A stretch of 64,000 nt of DNA, taken from positions 1,364,001-1,428,000 of the forward strand of contig CBDBHT010000008.1 in assembly GCA_965205965.1 (NCBI GenBank). The letters run 5' to 3'. Below are positions 8,478 to 17,867 of the stretch, piece after piece. The notes under the pieces were generated by a model. That model did no database searches. It was not told the origin of the DNA and saw nothing but the letters and a program-made list of their open reading frames with translations. A program made the position numbers and the translations under genes. The stretch's first letter is position 1; the number at the start of each line of letters is the position of its first letter. This DNA is from Bin55 sp965205965 (lineage in GTDB: Bacteria; Pseudomonadota; Gammaproteobacteria; Pseudomonadales; Azotimanducaceae).

Positions 8478-9985
8478 AGAGCAAGCAAAAGCGCGGCGCG
8501 GACCGGTTGGTGCGTCGGATGGCGAAAGGGGTCCGTCCGGGGCGGATGGAGGTGGACTGCAGTGGAGGCGAGCTGAGTTCCAACGGGGGATCGGCACTGC
8601 TGATGATGCTGGCCGAGCAGGTCCAGCTGTTCGAGCGCGCCTCGGAATGTTTCACGGACCACCGGGACCCGTCCAAGGTGGCGCATCCGCTAGTGGCGTT
8701 GCTGGGGCAGCGGATCTTGGGTCTCGCGCTGGGCTACGAAGATGTGAACGATCACGACGAGCTGCGGCGGGACCGAGCCCTGTCCACGGCCATGGGGCGT
8801 GTGGAGTGTGCGCGTTCGGACTGCGAGCCGCTGGCCGGCAAAAGCACGCTGAACCGGATGGAGCTGTCGGCGAACGGGCGGGACCCGGCGAAAGCGCGCC
8901 AGATCACCGTGGATTTCGATGCGCTCGACGAGCTGCTCGTGGAGCTGTACCTGGTGTGGGGCGAGCGGGGCCAGATGCCGCAGCGGCTGGTGCTGGATAT
9001 CGATGCCACGGACGTGGAACTGCACGGCCGGCAGGAGCACCGGTTCTATCACGGGTACTACCATGAATACTGCTACCTGCCGCGGCTGGTGTTCTGCAAC
9101 GGCTGGCCGGTGCGGACGGAACTGCGCACGTCGAGCAGCGATGTGGCGGCGGGCGTGGTGGAAACGGTCGCGCCGCTCGTGGACCGGCTGCGGAAGCGAT
9201 TTCCGCAGGTGCCGATCCTGATCCGCGCCGACGGGGCCTACTGCCGCGACGAGTTGATGACGTGGTGCGAGGCGCGGCGCGTGGATTACGTGCTGGGACT
9301 GCCGCGCAATGATCGGCTGAAAGACCGGGTCCAACCGTTGATGGACGATCTGCGGGACCGGTTGAAGCGGGATCCGGACTATGCGCAGCGAGCGGTCCGC
9401 GGCTACCAGAGCTTCGACTATCGCACGCGTGACAGCTGGAGCCGCGAACGCCGCGTGATCGCCAAGGCCGAATGGCTGCCGGGACAACCGGTCGGCAACG
9501 CGGACGGGGAACCGGTCGGCAAGGCCGACGGCGGACCGGAGGCCGGCGCGGAAGACCCATGTGCGACGGTCGGCGAAGCCCGGTACAACAGTCGCTTCGT
9601 CGTCACCTCGCTCCAGGAGCCCGACGCGCCAACGGTCTACGAAGAGATGTACTGCGACCGGGGTGAGGCCGAAAACTGGATCAAGGAACAGAAGAACGAT
9701 CTGTTCCTGGACCGATGCTCCAGCAGCCTCTGGAACGTCAACGCACTCCGGCTCCGGATGAGCGCACTGGCCCATGCCCTTCATTGCATGATGAAGCGCC
9801 GGCTCGAGAACCTTCCGGTATCCGCCATCCTGCGCCGGAGCCGTCCATCGACGCTGCGCAAGTGCCTGTTCCAGATCCCGGTGCGCGTGACGGTGTCCAC
9901 GCGGCGGATCCATCTGGCGTTCGGGTCCGCCTTCCCGTACTGGAAGGATTTCCGCTTGATCTGGGCCAGCCTGGCACCAACGTAA
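8474..9985 (+). CDS. IS1380-family transposase, intact
   Basis: A 503-residue DDE transposase, the only undamaged copy of this family here. ATG 8474 follows GAGGAGGGCACGGG, a strong ribosome binding site. An open frame extends upstream to 8252 but the site and the conserved N-terminus (MKSKQKRGADRLVRR) favour 8474. Catalytic landmarks are LDIDATDVELHG, the IS1380 hallmark IRADGAYCRDELMTWCE followed by VDYVLGLPRNDRL, and YCDRGEAENWIKEQKNDLF, which supplies the final Glu. A low-complexity GNADGEPVGKADGG loop near residues 340-355 is shared by the decayed copies at 50790-57663 and 61854-62868. The three damaged relatives (16773, 50790, 61854) could be mobilised by this protein if it is expressed. 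Confidence 0.9.
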   Translation: MKSKQKRGADRLVRRMAKGVRPGRMEVDCSGGELSSNGGSALLMMLAEQVQLFERASECFTDHRDPSKVAHPLVALLGQRILGLALGYEDVNDHDELRRDRALSTAMGRVECARSDCEPLAGKSTLNRMELSANGRDPAKARQITVDFDALDELLVELYLVWGERGQMPQRLVLDIDATDVELHGRQEHRFYHGYYHEYCYLPRLVFCNGWPVRTELRTSSSDVAAGVVETVAPLVDRLRKRFPQVPILIRADGAYCRDELMTWCEARRVDYVLGLPRNDRLKDRVQPLMDDLRDRLKRDPDYAQRAVRGYQSFDYRTRDSWSRERRVIAKAEWLPGQPVGNADGEPVGKADGGPEAGAEDPCATVGEARYNSRFVVTSLQEPDAPTVYEEMYCDRGEAENWIKEQKNDLFLDRCSSSLWNVNALRLRMSALAHALHCMMKRRLENLPVSAILRRSRPSTLRKCLFQIPVRVTVSTRRIHLAFGSAFPYWKDFRLIWASLAPT

Positions 9986-10235
9986 AAGCCCGGTGCAACC
10001 GGGTGCATGACGCTGGCGGCGGAGCGCGCCGACCTCCCCGCGCCCGGATGCTCAGCGATTCGCCGTCCCGCCCGCAAAAAGGCGGGGAAAACACACGCAT
10101 CCCCGCCCTCCGAAGCCTTTTCAAACTCGCGACGCGACCTTCCATGCCCCGTACCCCACGCATCCCGTGAAAAACATCATTTTCGACTTGGTTATGAGAA
10201 ATCCGGGCTAGAAACTTTTCTGCGATATACGGTTC

Positions 10236-12353
10236 TTAAAGTTCAAGCTCAACCCGCAAAAGTTCCGTACCATCCAAGTCGGTTACTGCCAACTCTACCG
10301 GCTGAGACACGGGCATCGCAACCCGCATACCCCATCCCCAACCGGTTCCGTGAATGATGGCCGAAGGTGAAAAGAAGTGGGTAGCAATTTCGGTGCCGTG
10401 CGCATCAAAAAGCGTCACAATATGACTGTGTGCTGCCAGTAAATCTACCGGGAGGGGCATCCGGCTACTGTACACCGCTCTGCGGAACGACCACTGTCCC
10501 TGATCATCCACGCCTCCCGTCAGTGCCAGGCTCTGAGCCCTTTCACCCGTCCTGGTCAAGGGAGCGTAATCCCTCGCGTTGCTGGATAGCACCTTCGGCG
10601 GTTGCGCGACTAATCTTGCTGCCAGTCCTGATAGGTATCGAGCAGCTTTTCCAAAATTGAAATCGGATACGGACGTGGGGTCGCAGTACGACTGCAGATC
10701 GTAATAGGTTTCGCTGGGCTCGATGAAACGATTTTCGATAAACTTCCACCCCCGACGAGGGCCGAGACGACCGTCTCTGTATGGGTAGCCCGGGTCAACG
10801 TTCGACGCCCTGCCACACGGAGCATGTCGAAGCGAGAAGTTATGCCCCATTTCATGGGCAAAGGTACCGTTGTCCTTTAACGAACTCCCACCCGGTGCAC
10901 CCCTTGGGTCCACACTCAGACCTGCATTGAAAGAAAGGTAGGCTACACCAAGCAGCCCATCTTCATTATAAGTGAAGACTCCATGGTAATATTCGTCTGC
11001 TTCCCCGTTCTCTGTCCACTGATCTCGAAGATAGGTCAAGGCTCTGATAGGGTGCCAATTTCCCGTAAGTTCTACGGTATCCTCAACCGTTATCTCCATA
11101 TTATTGTCTAACGGCATGTAATTCGTGACTGAATTTATGAAATCGTCCAATTCTGCCTCTAGGTCCTTCGGTACGCCCCGAGAAGTTTCCATGGGAAAGA
11201 GTCGAATACTAATCGAGGGAGTGTTGGAGAATGCAAGTTCGCTCAGAGCAAGTACATGTTCCCTGAAGGCCCCCTCATCGGAACCGTCCACGTCAATGTC
11301 CGCCCGCAAGGTGCTGTCTTGCTTGAACAAGTCCCCAAGCACGGGAAACATAAACTCCGTCTCGTAGTTCCCGGAACCATTCTCGTCCGGGTCGGACGCG
11401 GACAGGATCTCCAGATCAACCGGATGGGACGCATCTGTTCCGTCCACGATACTGAAGGCCGGCTCACCCAGATAGTCGGTCTCATGTTCCACCCGCACCG
11501 TCACCACGCCGTCGCGGCCGGGTATCAAATCGGCGAACTTTTTCGTTGTGAACGTGCCGTTCTCTCCCGAATCGTCTGCTTCGTACACTTCCCGCACCGC
11601 CATCGGGCCTTGATACAGCTCAACTCTCCGCACTTCCCCGCTGCCGCCCTGGCAATCCACGCCCCAGACGGCATCCAACAGGCCGTCGCCCGCCGCAATG
11701 CGTAATGCAATGTCCTCGTCACTCGGAGCCGGACATGCTACGTCCAAACTTGTCACTACCGTATCATCGAGTCCCACCGACCCCGACGCCGGGTCGACCG
11801 TCACCAGCTCGTTGCTGGAAACTATGGTATAGTCCACCGCAGGCTGCCCGCTCCACGTCGAAGCGATACCCCATTGCATATGGCCCTGCGCGTCCAATCG
11901 CGGATGCCCAGCGGAGTCGGGGATCGGTTCACTCAGTGCCACCGTAATCGGAGGTGCCTCGCAACGCAAGGACGCGGAAACGCTCGCATCGCTTCCGAAG
12001 TTCCCACTGATCGTGATCGTTCCCGCAACGTCTCCCGGAACCGAGCATTCCAGGGTGAATTGAATGATCGCTTCTCCCCCGGGTACAACTTCCCCGCTCG
12101 TCGCGTTCGCGGCCGACACCCAGAAGGCGGTCCCTCTTAGCGAAAAGGTCAGCACTTCATCGCCGATGTTGCGCAGCGTAATCTCAGTGCCGACCGGTGC
12201 CGAACCGAGAACGTAAGTAGTCTGAATCGCTTCCGTCGAGAGTTCCAGCAGCGGACCATCGGATTCGTCACCCCCGCATGCCGCCAAAAAAGAAAGTCCA
12301 CAACATGCCAGCAGGACATTTATCCCGCCAAATTTTGATCTGGAATGTTTCAT
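10236..12353 (-). CDS. Secreted zinc metalloprotease lipoprotein (metzincin-like)
   Basis: A 705-residue protein. The N-terminus is a lipoprotein signal with lipobox LSFLAAC and Cys26 followed by Gly, which predicts an outer-membrane or surface anchor. Residues of about 35-130 look like beta-rich Ig/ASPM-type modules (TLRNIGDEVLTFSL; FTLECSVPGDVAGTITISG). Near residue 500 is AHEMGHNFSLRHAPCG, a HExxHxxxxxH zinc site as in metzincins (reprolysin/M66-like proteins), followed by YPYRDGRLGPRRGW. A further beta-rich tail ends the protein. The start ATG has an AAGGC site upstream. It stands alone on the minus strand between an IS1380 unit and a pilin gene. GC and codon use are closer to the backbone than to the IS elements. 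Substrate unknown; surface or matrix proteins are a guess. Confidence 0.75.
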   Translation of the reverse strand: MKHSRSKFGGINVLLACCGLSFLAACGGDESDGPLLELSTEAIQTTYVLGSAPVGTEITLRNIGDEVLTFSLRGTAFWVSAANATSGEVVPGGEAIIQFTLECSVPGDVAGTITISGNFGSDASVSASLRCEAPPITVALSEPIPDSAGHPRLDAQGHMQWGIASTWSGQPAVDYTIVSSNELVTVDPASGSVGLDDTVVTSLDVACPAPSDEDIALRIAAGDGLLDAVWGVDCQGGSGEVRRVELYQGPMAVREVYEADDSGENGTFTTKKFADLIPGRDGVVTVRVEHETDYLGEPAFSIVDGTDASHPVDLEILSASDPDENGSGNYETEFMFPVLGDLFKQDSTLRADIDVDGSDEGAFREHVLALSELAFSNTPSISIRLFPMETSRGVPKDLEAELDDFINSVTNYMPLDNNMEITVEDTVELTGNWHPIRALTYLRDQWTENGEADEYYHGVFTYNEDGLLGVAYLSFNAGLSVDPRGAPGGSSLKDNGTFAHEMGHNFSLRHAPCGRASNVDPGYPYRDGRLGPRRGWKFIENRFIEPSETYYDLQSYCDPTSVSDFNFGKAARYLSGLAARLVAQPPKVLSSNARDYAPLTRTGERAQSLALTGGVDDQGQWSFRRAVYSSRMPLPVDLLAAHSHIVTLFDAHGTEIATHFFSPSAIIHGTGWGWGMRVAMPVSQPVELAVTDLDGTELLRVELEL

Positions 12354-12729
12354 CTTGCCTTGTAGTTTGCTCCAGTTGAGTTAGTGAGTTCGAGTTATGA
12401 AGCAAGATTTGGAGAAAAAGAGACTTTTATCAATCAAAGTACATTCTCAGTACTTCAAATGACGATAGTACCATTTCTCTCACAAATCTCAAAAAAATAT
12501 TACCTGAATACTAGGTTCTAGTTGTAGGTAGACAGCTTCCGCAACCTTCTATAAATTGATCTTTCGTAGTTTGTCTATTGTTCGGTCAAGCCGAAATGTT
12601 GAAGCACCTCGGTGCAAGATTCCAGATCCTTGAACGCGTTGGAGTAAGACAGTCTAGCGTTGTCTTGATATGGCAATATGAAGTGGATTATATAAATGAG
12701 TAACCGAATGTAATTTTTGCAATTGCCAC
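12354..12729. other. Intergenic region upstream of the metalloprotease
   Basis: About 375 AT-rich bases with no gene. It holds the promoter region of the metalloprotease and the 3' flank of the second pilin gene. An inverted repeat at 12437-12455 is listed separately. Confidence 0.5.
12437..12455. promoter_or_regulatory. Inverted repeat, possible operator
   Basis: AAGTAC and GTACTT are separated by 7 bases, about 84 bases upstream of the metalloprotease start. The size and symmetry suit a dimeric repressor or activator site, but no second copy was found in the window and no regulator gene is adjacent. Confidence 0.3.
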
Positions 12730-13545
12730 CTAATCAATTCTCACATTCAAGGTCGCTTCGGATCCCCACCATTGGTTCGTTTCACATCCCGTTATTTGTT
12801 CATCGAATCCTCCAACGTACCCCCATACCGTGCCGCCTCTGGGTATATAGACGTGCCTGGTAGTGATGGTGACCGGTGGCTTTACCGGTGGCTTTACCGG
12901 TGGCTTTACCGGTGGCTTTTTCTTGGGTGGCTTGGTCGGCTTGGTCGGTTTGGGCGGGAGTGGCGGACTGGTCGTTGTCCTGGTCTTGTCAATTACGGTG
13001 CCGAACCTGTTCAGTATGGATTTACACATGTCGATATCGGGTACCCCGGGATACACGACCTGCAGATCGTCGCCACCTATAGTAGAGGCGTACACGATGA
13101 CTTTCGCACCGTGGACATTAACGTATTCGCCCAAGGATCCACCCTGCCCGAGGTAGGGTGCGAGTCCAGCCATCGAGACATCGGCATACGTACCGTCTTT
13201 GGCCGAGTGTTTGTATTGCCTGGCGGCTTGCCGCAGCATTTGTATTTCGGCTACGGAGTTTTTCCAGCCCACCTCATCGGCGAGCATGGTGTACATGGCC
13301 CACACGCCGATCAATACGCCCGCAATGATACCGAATACCAACAGAATTTCGGCTATCGAATAGCCGTTTGTATGGCTAAGGGCAGATTCTCGCCAAGGAA
13401 GTTTTAGTAGAGGTTGTTGGAGTTTGTATGGTATAATAGACTGGCTCCCTTTACTTCTGTTTTCCGGGTGCTGGCTGCGTCTCCCGTTTGGCTTTAACCG
13501 CTCTCTTGGGGCACCTGATTGAGAATACTTGTCATGAATTTGCAT
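12730..13545 (-). CDS. Type IVb-like prepilin with Lys-Pro-Pro-Val repeat insert
   Basis: A 271-residue prepilin-like protein. A long leader of about 60 residues ends SHTNG and is followed by YSIAEILLVFGIIAGVLIG, with the canonical Glu at mature position 5. Then come the pilin stalk (SVAEIQMLRQAARQY), a globular part with YPGVPDIDMCKSIL, and a C-terminal Cys (ITGCETN) for a likely disulfide. Unlike its paralogue at 941-1543 it carries a Pro/Lys-rich segment with tandem KPPV units, encoded by a 12-base DNA repeat (12873-12919). ATG 13545 follows GAGGAG by about 9 bases; the frame stays open to 13743 but without a better site. No pilus assembly genes are in the window. Confidence 0.75.
   Translation of the reverse strand: MQIHDKYSQSGAPRERLKPNGRRSQHPENRSKGSQSIIPYKLQQPLLKLPWRESALSHTNGYSIAEILLVFGIIAGVLIGVWAMYTMLADEVGWKNSVAEIQMLRQAARQYKHSAKDGTYADVSMAGLAPYLGQGGSLGEYVNVHGAKVIVYASTIGGDDLQVVYPGVPDIDMCKSILNRFGTVIDKTRTTTSPPLPPKPTKPTKPPKKKPPVKPPVKPPVKPPVTITTRHVYIPRGGTVWGYVGGFDEQITGCETNQWWGSEATLNVRID
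12873..12919. repeat. 12-base tandem repeat within the pilin gene
   Basis: Four near-perfect units of CCGGTGGCTTTA (plus strand) encode Val-Lys-Pro-Pro repeats on the minus strand. Each unit is four codons, so slippage would change the length of the Pro-rich linker without breaking the frame. Confidence 0.8.
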
Positions 13546-13909
13546 CGTTGGGCTCTCCTCAGTAGTAAGATACAGAATCCGATTTTCACCAAGCATCTTT
13601 CGACTTCCAAGCGCAATGCGAGCACAGGCTTCGGCCGACGGTGCCTCGAAGGGATTCAGCCAGTGCGAACAGACCGAAACCCGAAGGTTGCGTACAAAAT
13701 ACATGCGAGGCCGACGAAAGACACGCCTGACGATTATAGACAAGTTGCTAATCTAATGACAAGTATAATATAATGCAAATATTATTAGTAATATTTGCAT
13801 AGAATATTATTCATTTCATCTTTCATTGCAATAAAATTGCCAGATATGGGCGTGTTGACACTATGTTGTTGTATGATTCTTGATCTGGTTCACTCGACAA
13901 GAGGTTGGC
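13546..13909. other. Spacer upstream of the second pilin gene
   Basis: An AT-rich segment of about 360 bases. The pilin frame remains open to 13743, but nothing recognisable is encoded there. Around 13740-13820 the sequence is very AT-rich, with repeated ATATT motifs, and may contain the pilin promoter. Confidence 0.4.
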
Positions 13910-14228
13910 ATGCAACTTACGGAAGATCCATTTGACGAGATACGGGATCTGTCTCCGAAGCCCCGCGGCAATATCCGATGGGGTCATCGGCGGGTGCTGA
14001 ACGGTATTCTTTACGTTTTGCAACACGGGGCTGCCCCTGACACGACCTGCCTGCGTGCTATGGGCGTTGGAACACGGTGTATGTCCAAGATGGAGGTGCT
14101 GGGCGGAGTGTGGGGTACCTGGCGGTCGTGTTCGAGCGTTTGCGCCGCGATCAGGGTCTGGTAGCTTCGGGCACCGAGACCGTGATGCTGGATAGCACCT
14201 CGGTGAAGGTGCATACGGATGGGACAGG

Positions 14229-15361
14229 CAATGGCATTCGTTTAGTGATCATTGTCATTCGTTTAAGGAAGTGCCCTTCACCCCTGTATGGAATGCCAGT
14301 CCTATGTTGAGTTAATCAGCAGTTTTTGCTTGCAGTCTTCTCCCTCGCTGCCACATCTTCACGGGTTTTCGGGATCGTCGTTCGAAGGATCTGCCGGGCC
14401 GGAGTCGTTGTCGGCATCGGATGATGTCGCGAACCACCTGGGTGACCGTTTCCTGTGGCGCGGATGCCTGCTTCAGCAACAGGGCTCTCGATGTCGGCCA
14501 CCACCATCGCCAGTCCGTGCTTGAAATGGGTCTGCCTGCGCGGCTTGCCATGTTCGTGCGGGCTTTCGTTCCATCGATGGTCGCCGTGACCGGAGAACCG
14601 CCGGGTCATGGCGTTCAGGGGGAAGCCGGCATAGAGTTTCTGTTGCACTCCCCGCTCGCTTGGTCCATGGAAGTCTTCCACCTCCATCCGTTGTTTGGAC
14701 ACCTTGTACCATTCTTCCACGCCCCATCTTGCGCGATACCGCTCCGCCCGTTGCGGGATGGTGTATTGCTTCGAATCCAGCAGGGTGGTTCCAAGGATGA
14801 AGACCGTTTTGCCGACGAGGTGTTTCACCAGCCGAAGGCAGTGTGCACCACAGGTGGCGAGTGTGCCTTTGCGGGGGGCGATCTCCATCACCACATCCTC
14901 TCGATCGCCGGGGATGAAATGGTCGATGTCGGCACCGGTTTTCCGCTTTATCCCGAACACCGCATGCAGTCCCCGGATCACGTGCGCGTGCAGCATCCGT
15001 AGACAGGATCCAGGGCTTTCCCCGCCCTTCGGCGTCCGCCAGCCAAGATGACTGCAGATGGCCGAAGCCAGTTCATCGCGACTCAAGGACGGAAACAGCT
15101 CCACCGTCCTCTGGACGTCCGCAATCCGACGGCGGGTCAGCCGCCTGCCACAAAATCTGATCGACTTCAGATCCACGATTCTCGAACCCATCCACTTTCC
15201 GTCCGAAACAATTCCATACAGCATAGTTTGCCAAAAAAAATGTCGCAACGCAACCCCTTTTTTTGAACACTCCAAAAAACAGAAACAAGTCCCAGTCAAT
15301 CAATGGGTTATAGAAAACCCTCAAAGGCGCAGATCGACTTTTCTCAAACCGAATGCCATTG
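14229..15361 (-). mobile_element. IS4-like deletion derivative, copy a
   Basis: 1133 bases bounded by CAATGGCATTCG and CGAATGCCATTG and flanked by the 10-base target duplication ATGGGACAGG, typical of IS4-family insertion. The transposase inside lacks its central region, so this copy probably moved with transposase supplied in trans. Confidence 0.9.
14316..15299 (-). CDS. IS4-family transposase with internal deletion
   Basis: A continuous 327-residue frame. It has an N-terminal domain (FCGRRLTRRRIADVQ, LSRDELASAICSHLGWRTPKG) and then jumps at SCLRMLHAHVIRGLHAVF into the second half of the catalytic core. The fragment at 3738 shows that DRGYYSYE should precede MLHAH, so part of the DDE core is missing. 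The YREK box is present as YRARWGVEEWYKVSK. The C-terminal end is frameshifted (DIESPVAEAGIRATG, where the relatives read DIESLLLKQASALQE). The product, if made, should be inactive or dominant-negative. The exact start is uncertain; MGSRIVDLKS (about 15191) is more plausible than the first Met. Confidence 0.7.
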   Translation of the reverse strand: MTGTCFCFLECSKKGVALRHFFWQTMLYGIVSDGKWMGSRIVDLKSIRFCGRRLTRRRIADVQRTVELFPSLSRDELASAICSHLGWRTPKGGESPGSCLRMLHAHVIRGLHAVFGIKRKTGADIDHFIPGDREDVVMEIAPRKGTLATCGAHCLRLVKHLVGKTVFILGTTLLDSKQYTIPQRAERYRARWGVEEWYKVSKQRMEVEDFHGPSERGVQQKLYAGFPLNAMTRRFSGHGDHRWNESPHEHGKPRRQTHFKHGLAMVVADIESPVAEAGIRATGNGHPGGSRHHPMPTTTPARQILRTTIPKTREDVAAREKTASKNC

Positions 15362-15480
15362 ATGGGACAGGTGGTCTCAAAAAACGGTCCGCAAAGTATC
15401 GGACACTCGCGCGGAGGGGTGACGACCAAGCTTCATCTACTGGTGTTGGACGAGGAGCGTTGGGCATGGAGTTTCTCGCT

Positions 15481-15536
15481 AACTTACACGCATATACATC
15501 GCACTCAAGCCATCCATTATGAGAAATAAGGGTTAG
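15481..15536 (-). repeat. Isolated IS1380-like left end
   Basis: These 56 bases match, inverted, the left terminus of the IS1380-like units (7491-7546 and 16773-16828), ending GAAATAAGGGTTAG. It directly abuts the ATPase gene. With the opposite end at 16773 it brackets that gene with two inverted IS ends. Confidence 0.8.
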
Positions 15537-16657
15537 ATCAGTTTCCGGCGGTGGCTCTGCTCGGACCTCGTCAGGTGGGCAAGACCACGCTGGCCGAGCT
15601 TATCGCCGAAGAACGACCAAGCGTCTATCTCGACCTTGAGAACGCGGCAGACCGCGAGAAGCTGGCCGATGCCGCCCTTTATCTGTCTGGCCATGAAGAC
15701 AAGCTGGTAATCTTGGATGAGGTCCAGCGAATGCCGGAGCTGTTTCAGACACTTCGCGGCCTCATCGACAAAGGGCTCCGCCGCGATATCCGGGCAGGTC
15801 GATTCTTGCTGCTGGGCTCGGCGTCGATCGATCTGCTCAAGCAGTCAGGCGAAACCCTAGCTGGCCGCATTGCCTATGTCGAGTTGGGGGCATTCAACGT
15901 GCTCGAAGTCGATGGCGATGCGCGCGAGAAACTCTGGATCAGGGGCGGCTTCCCCGACAGCTTTCTCGCAGAGAGCGACGGAGCCAGCGCGGTCTGGCGG
16001 GAGAATTTCATACGCACATACCTGGAACGTGATATCCCGCAGCTCGGACCGCGCGTGCCGGCGGAAACGTTGCGTCGATTCTGGACCATGCTGTCCCATG
16101 TGCAGGGCGGCATGCTCAACGCGGCTCAGCTCGCGCGTAGCCTCGGCGTCGATGGCAAAACGGTCACCCGCTATCTCGACCTGCTTGTCGATCTACTGCT
16201 GGTGCGGCGCCTGTCTGTCTTCCACGCCAATGTCGGCAAGCGTCTGGTGAAATCTCCGAAGATCTATGTACGCGACAGCGGCATCGTCCACGCGCTGCTC
16301 GGCCTCGATGATTGGGATGCAGTGCTGGGTCACCCGGTCGCCGGCGGAAGCTGGGAAGGGTTCGTACTGGAAAACCTGCTTGGCGCGGCACCGGAGCGAG
16401 TGAAGACGTACTTTTATCGAACGGCCGCCGGTGCTGAAATCGACCTGATACTGGAGATACCAGGCGGAAAGCTGTGGGCGGTCGAAATCAAGCGCGGCCT
16501 CGCGCCGAAGCTCGACAAGGGATTCCACCACGCGCGGGAAGACCTCAATCTGGAGTGCTCCTTCGTCGTGTATTCGGGCGACGATCGGTACCCTAAGGGT
16601 GAAGGAATCGAGGTGATCGGTCTGCGCGAGCTGACGTCGCTCCTCGCGGAGGTATGA
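15537..16657 (+). CDS. AAA+/DUF4143-type ATPase, 5'-truncated
   Basis: The frame begins DQFPAVALLGPRQVGKTTLAE right after the IS1380 end, so the normal first 10-20 residues and start codon are missing. GTG 15551 is the first possible start but would cut the strand before the Walker A loop. Features in order: Walker A GPRQVGKTT, Walker B LVILDEVQ, sensor-like LLGSAS, the IRGGFPDSFL segment, a winged-helix region (LARSLGVDGKTVTRYLDLL), and a C-terminal DUF4143/nuclease-like part (TAAGAEIDLILE...VEIKRG). Members of this family are widespread accessory ATPases whose role is poorly defined. The gene is GC-rich, like the mobile DNA, suggesting transfer. About 110 gene-free bases separate its stop from the next IS end. 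Confidence 0.75.
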
Positions 16658-17867
16658 CGGCTGTGGAACGGCCTAACCCCAATATTGCATGAGCAGTGCG
16701 GGAGATGGGACCGTTTTTTGGTTTGGAGCGGTAACCGCGGTTCCAACGTCCGTATTTCACCCATGATCCGTGTTAACCCTTATTTCTCATAATGGAGGGC
16801 TTGGGTGCGATTTATATGCGTGTAAGTTATTGATACACCAAAGTTGATTGGACTTTGTCGGGGGGAAGGGGATGGTAGCGGGGTGCGTTCGGGTCGGATA
16901 GAAGCGGGCCGCGGTCGGTGCTGAGTGCGATGCTGGTGGAAGAGGTGCGGACTTGTAGCATGCGCCTCGGGCCGTTTTGCGGGCCGCTGCGATCCGCGTG
17001 AAAAGCGGCGTGTCCCGTGAAACATGCTGTTTTCGACTGGATGATGAGCCATGTGGGTGAGCGTGCGGCGGACGTGCGTATCGTACGCCCTTGGGTCCTT
17101 GTCTTGACGATGTCCGAACGCTCCGACCTGTCGGCGGGCTGGTTGCCCCGGTGGCTGTGGCGTATCGTGCGGGTGCGCAGGATGTGCCTGGGCACCGTTG
17201 GCGCAACGCGGCCGATGGGGTCGGATAGAGGAGGGCACGGGATGAAGATCGAGCACAAGCGCGGCGCGGGCCGGCTGGTGCGTTGGATGGCGAAAGGGGT
17301 CCGTCCGATGCGGATGGAGGTGGACTGCAGTGGAGGCGAGCTGAGTTCCAACGGGGGCTCGGTACTGATGATGATGGTGGCCGAGCAGGTCCAGTTGTTC
17401 GAGCGCGTCTCGGCATGTTTCACGGATCACCGGGACCCGTCCAAGGTGGCGCATCCGCTGGAGGCGTTGTTGGGGCAGCGGATTTTGGGTCTCGCGCTGG
17501 GCTACGAGGATGTGAACGATCACGATGAGCTGCGGCGTGACCGGGTACTGTCCACGGCCATGGAGCGGGTGGAGTGTGCGCGTTCGGACTGCGAGCCGCT
17601 GGCCGGCAAAAGCACGCTGAACCGGATGGAGCTGTCGGCGAACGGGCCGGGCCGGGCGAAGGCGCGCCAGATCACCGTGGATTTCGATGCGCTCGACGAG
17701 CTGCTCGTGGAGCTGGTACCTGGTTCAGGGCGAGCGGGGGCAGGACACCGAAGCGGTTGGTGCTGGACATCGATGCCACGGACGTGGAACTGCACGGCCG
17801 GCAGGAGCACCGGTTCTATCACGGGTACTACCATGCATACTGCTACCTTCCGCGGCTGATGTTCTGC

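Larger units (their letters stand above)
7491..10211 (+). mobile_element. IS1380-like unit, copy 1 (2.7 kb, apparently complete)
   Basis: The ends are inverted: TTAGCCCTTATTTCTCATAA at 7491 and, on the other strand, CTAGCCCGGATTTCTCATAA ending at 10211. The unit is longer than usual for IS1380 elements because about 980 bases precede the transposase. A coupled upstream frame (8082-8477) occupies the last part of this. The same 2.7-kb organisation recurs, interrupted, at 50790-57663, so the whole unit has moved as one. No target duplication is recognisable at the present flanks. Confidence 0.8.
13910..15480 (+). pseudogene. IS5-family (IS427-like) transposase split by an IS4-like element
   Basis: The left part (13910-14228) starts MQLTEDPFDEIRDLSPKPRGN and, after a frameshift near 14040, continues YGRWNTVYVQDG and MLDSTSVKVHTDGTG, including the first catalytic Asp. 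The frame resumes after the inserted element at 15362 with GTGGLKKRSA and TKLHLLVLDEERWAW-like residues, then is cut at about 15480. The IS4-like insertion duplicated ATGGGACAGG (14219-14228 and 15362-15371). Confidence 0.8.

Noticed and set aside
8690..9913. A 407-codon open frame on the minus strand
   Set aside because: It is antisense to the intact IS1380 transposase. High GC keeps the opposite strand free of stops, and the translation is Arg/Pro/His-rich without any motif.
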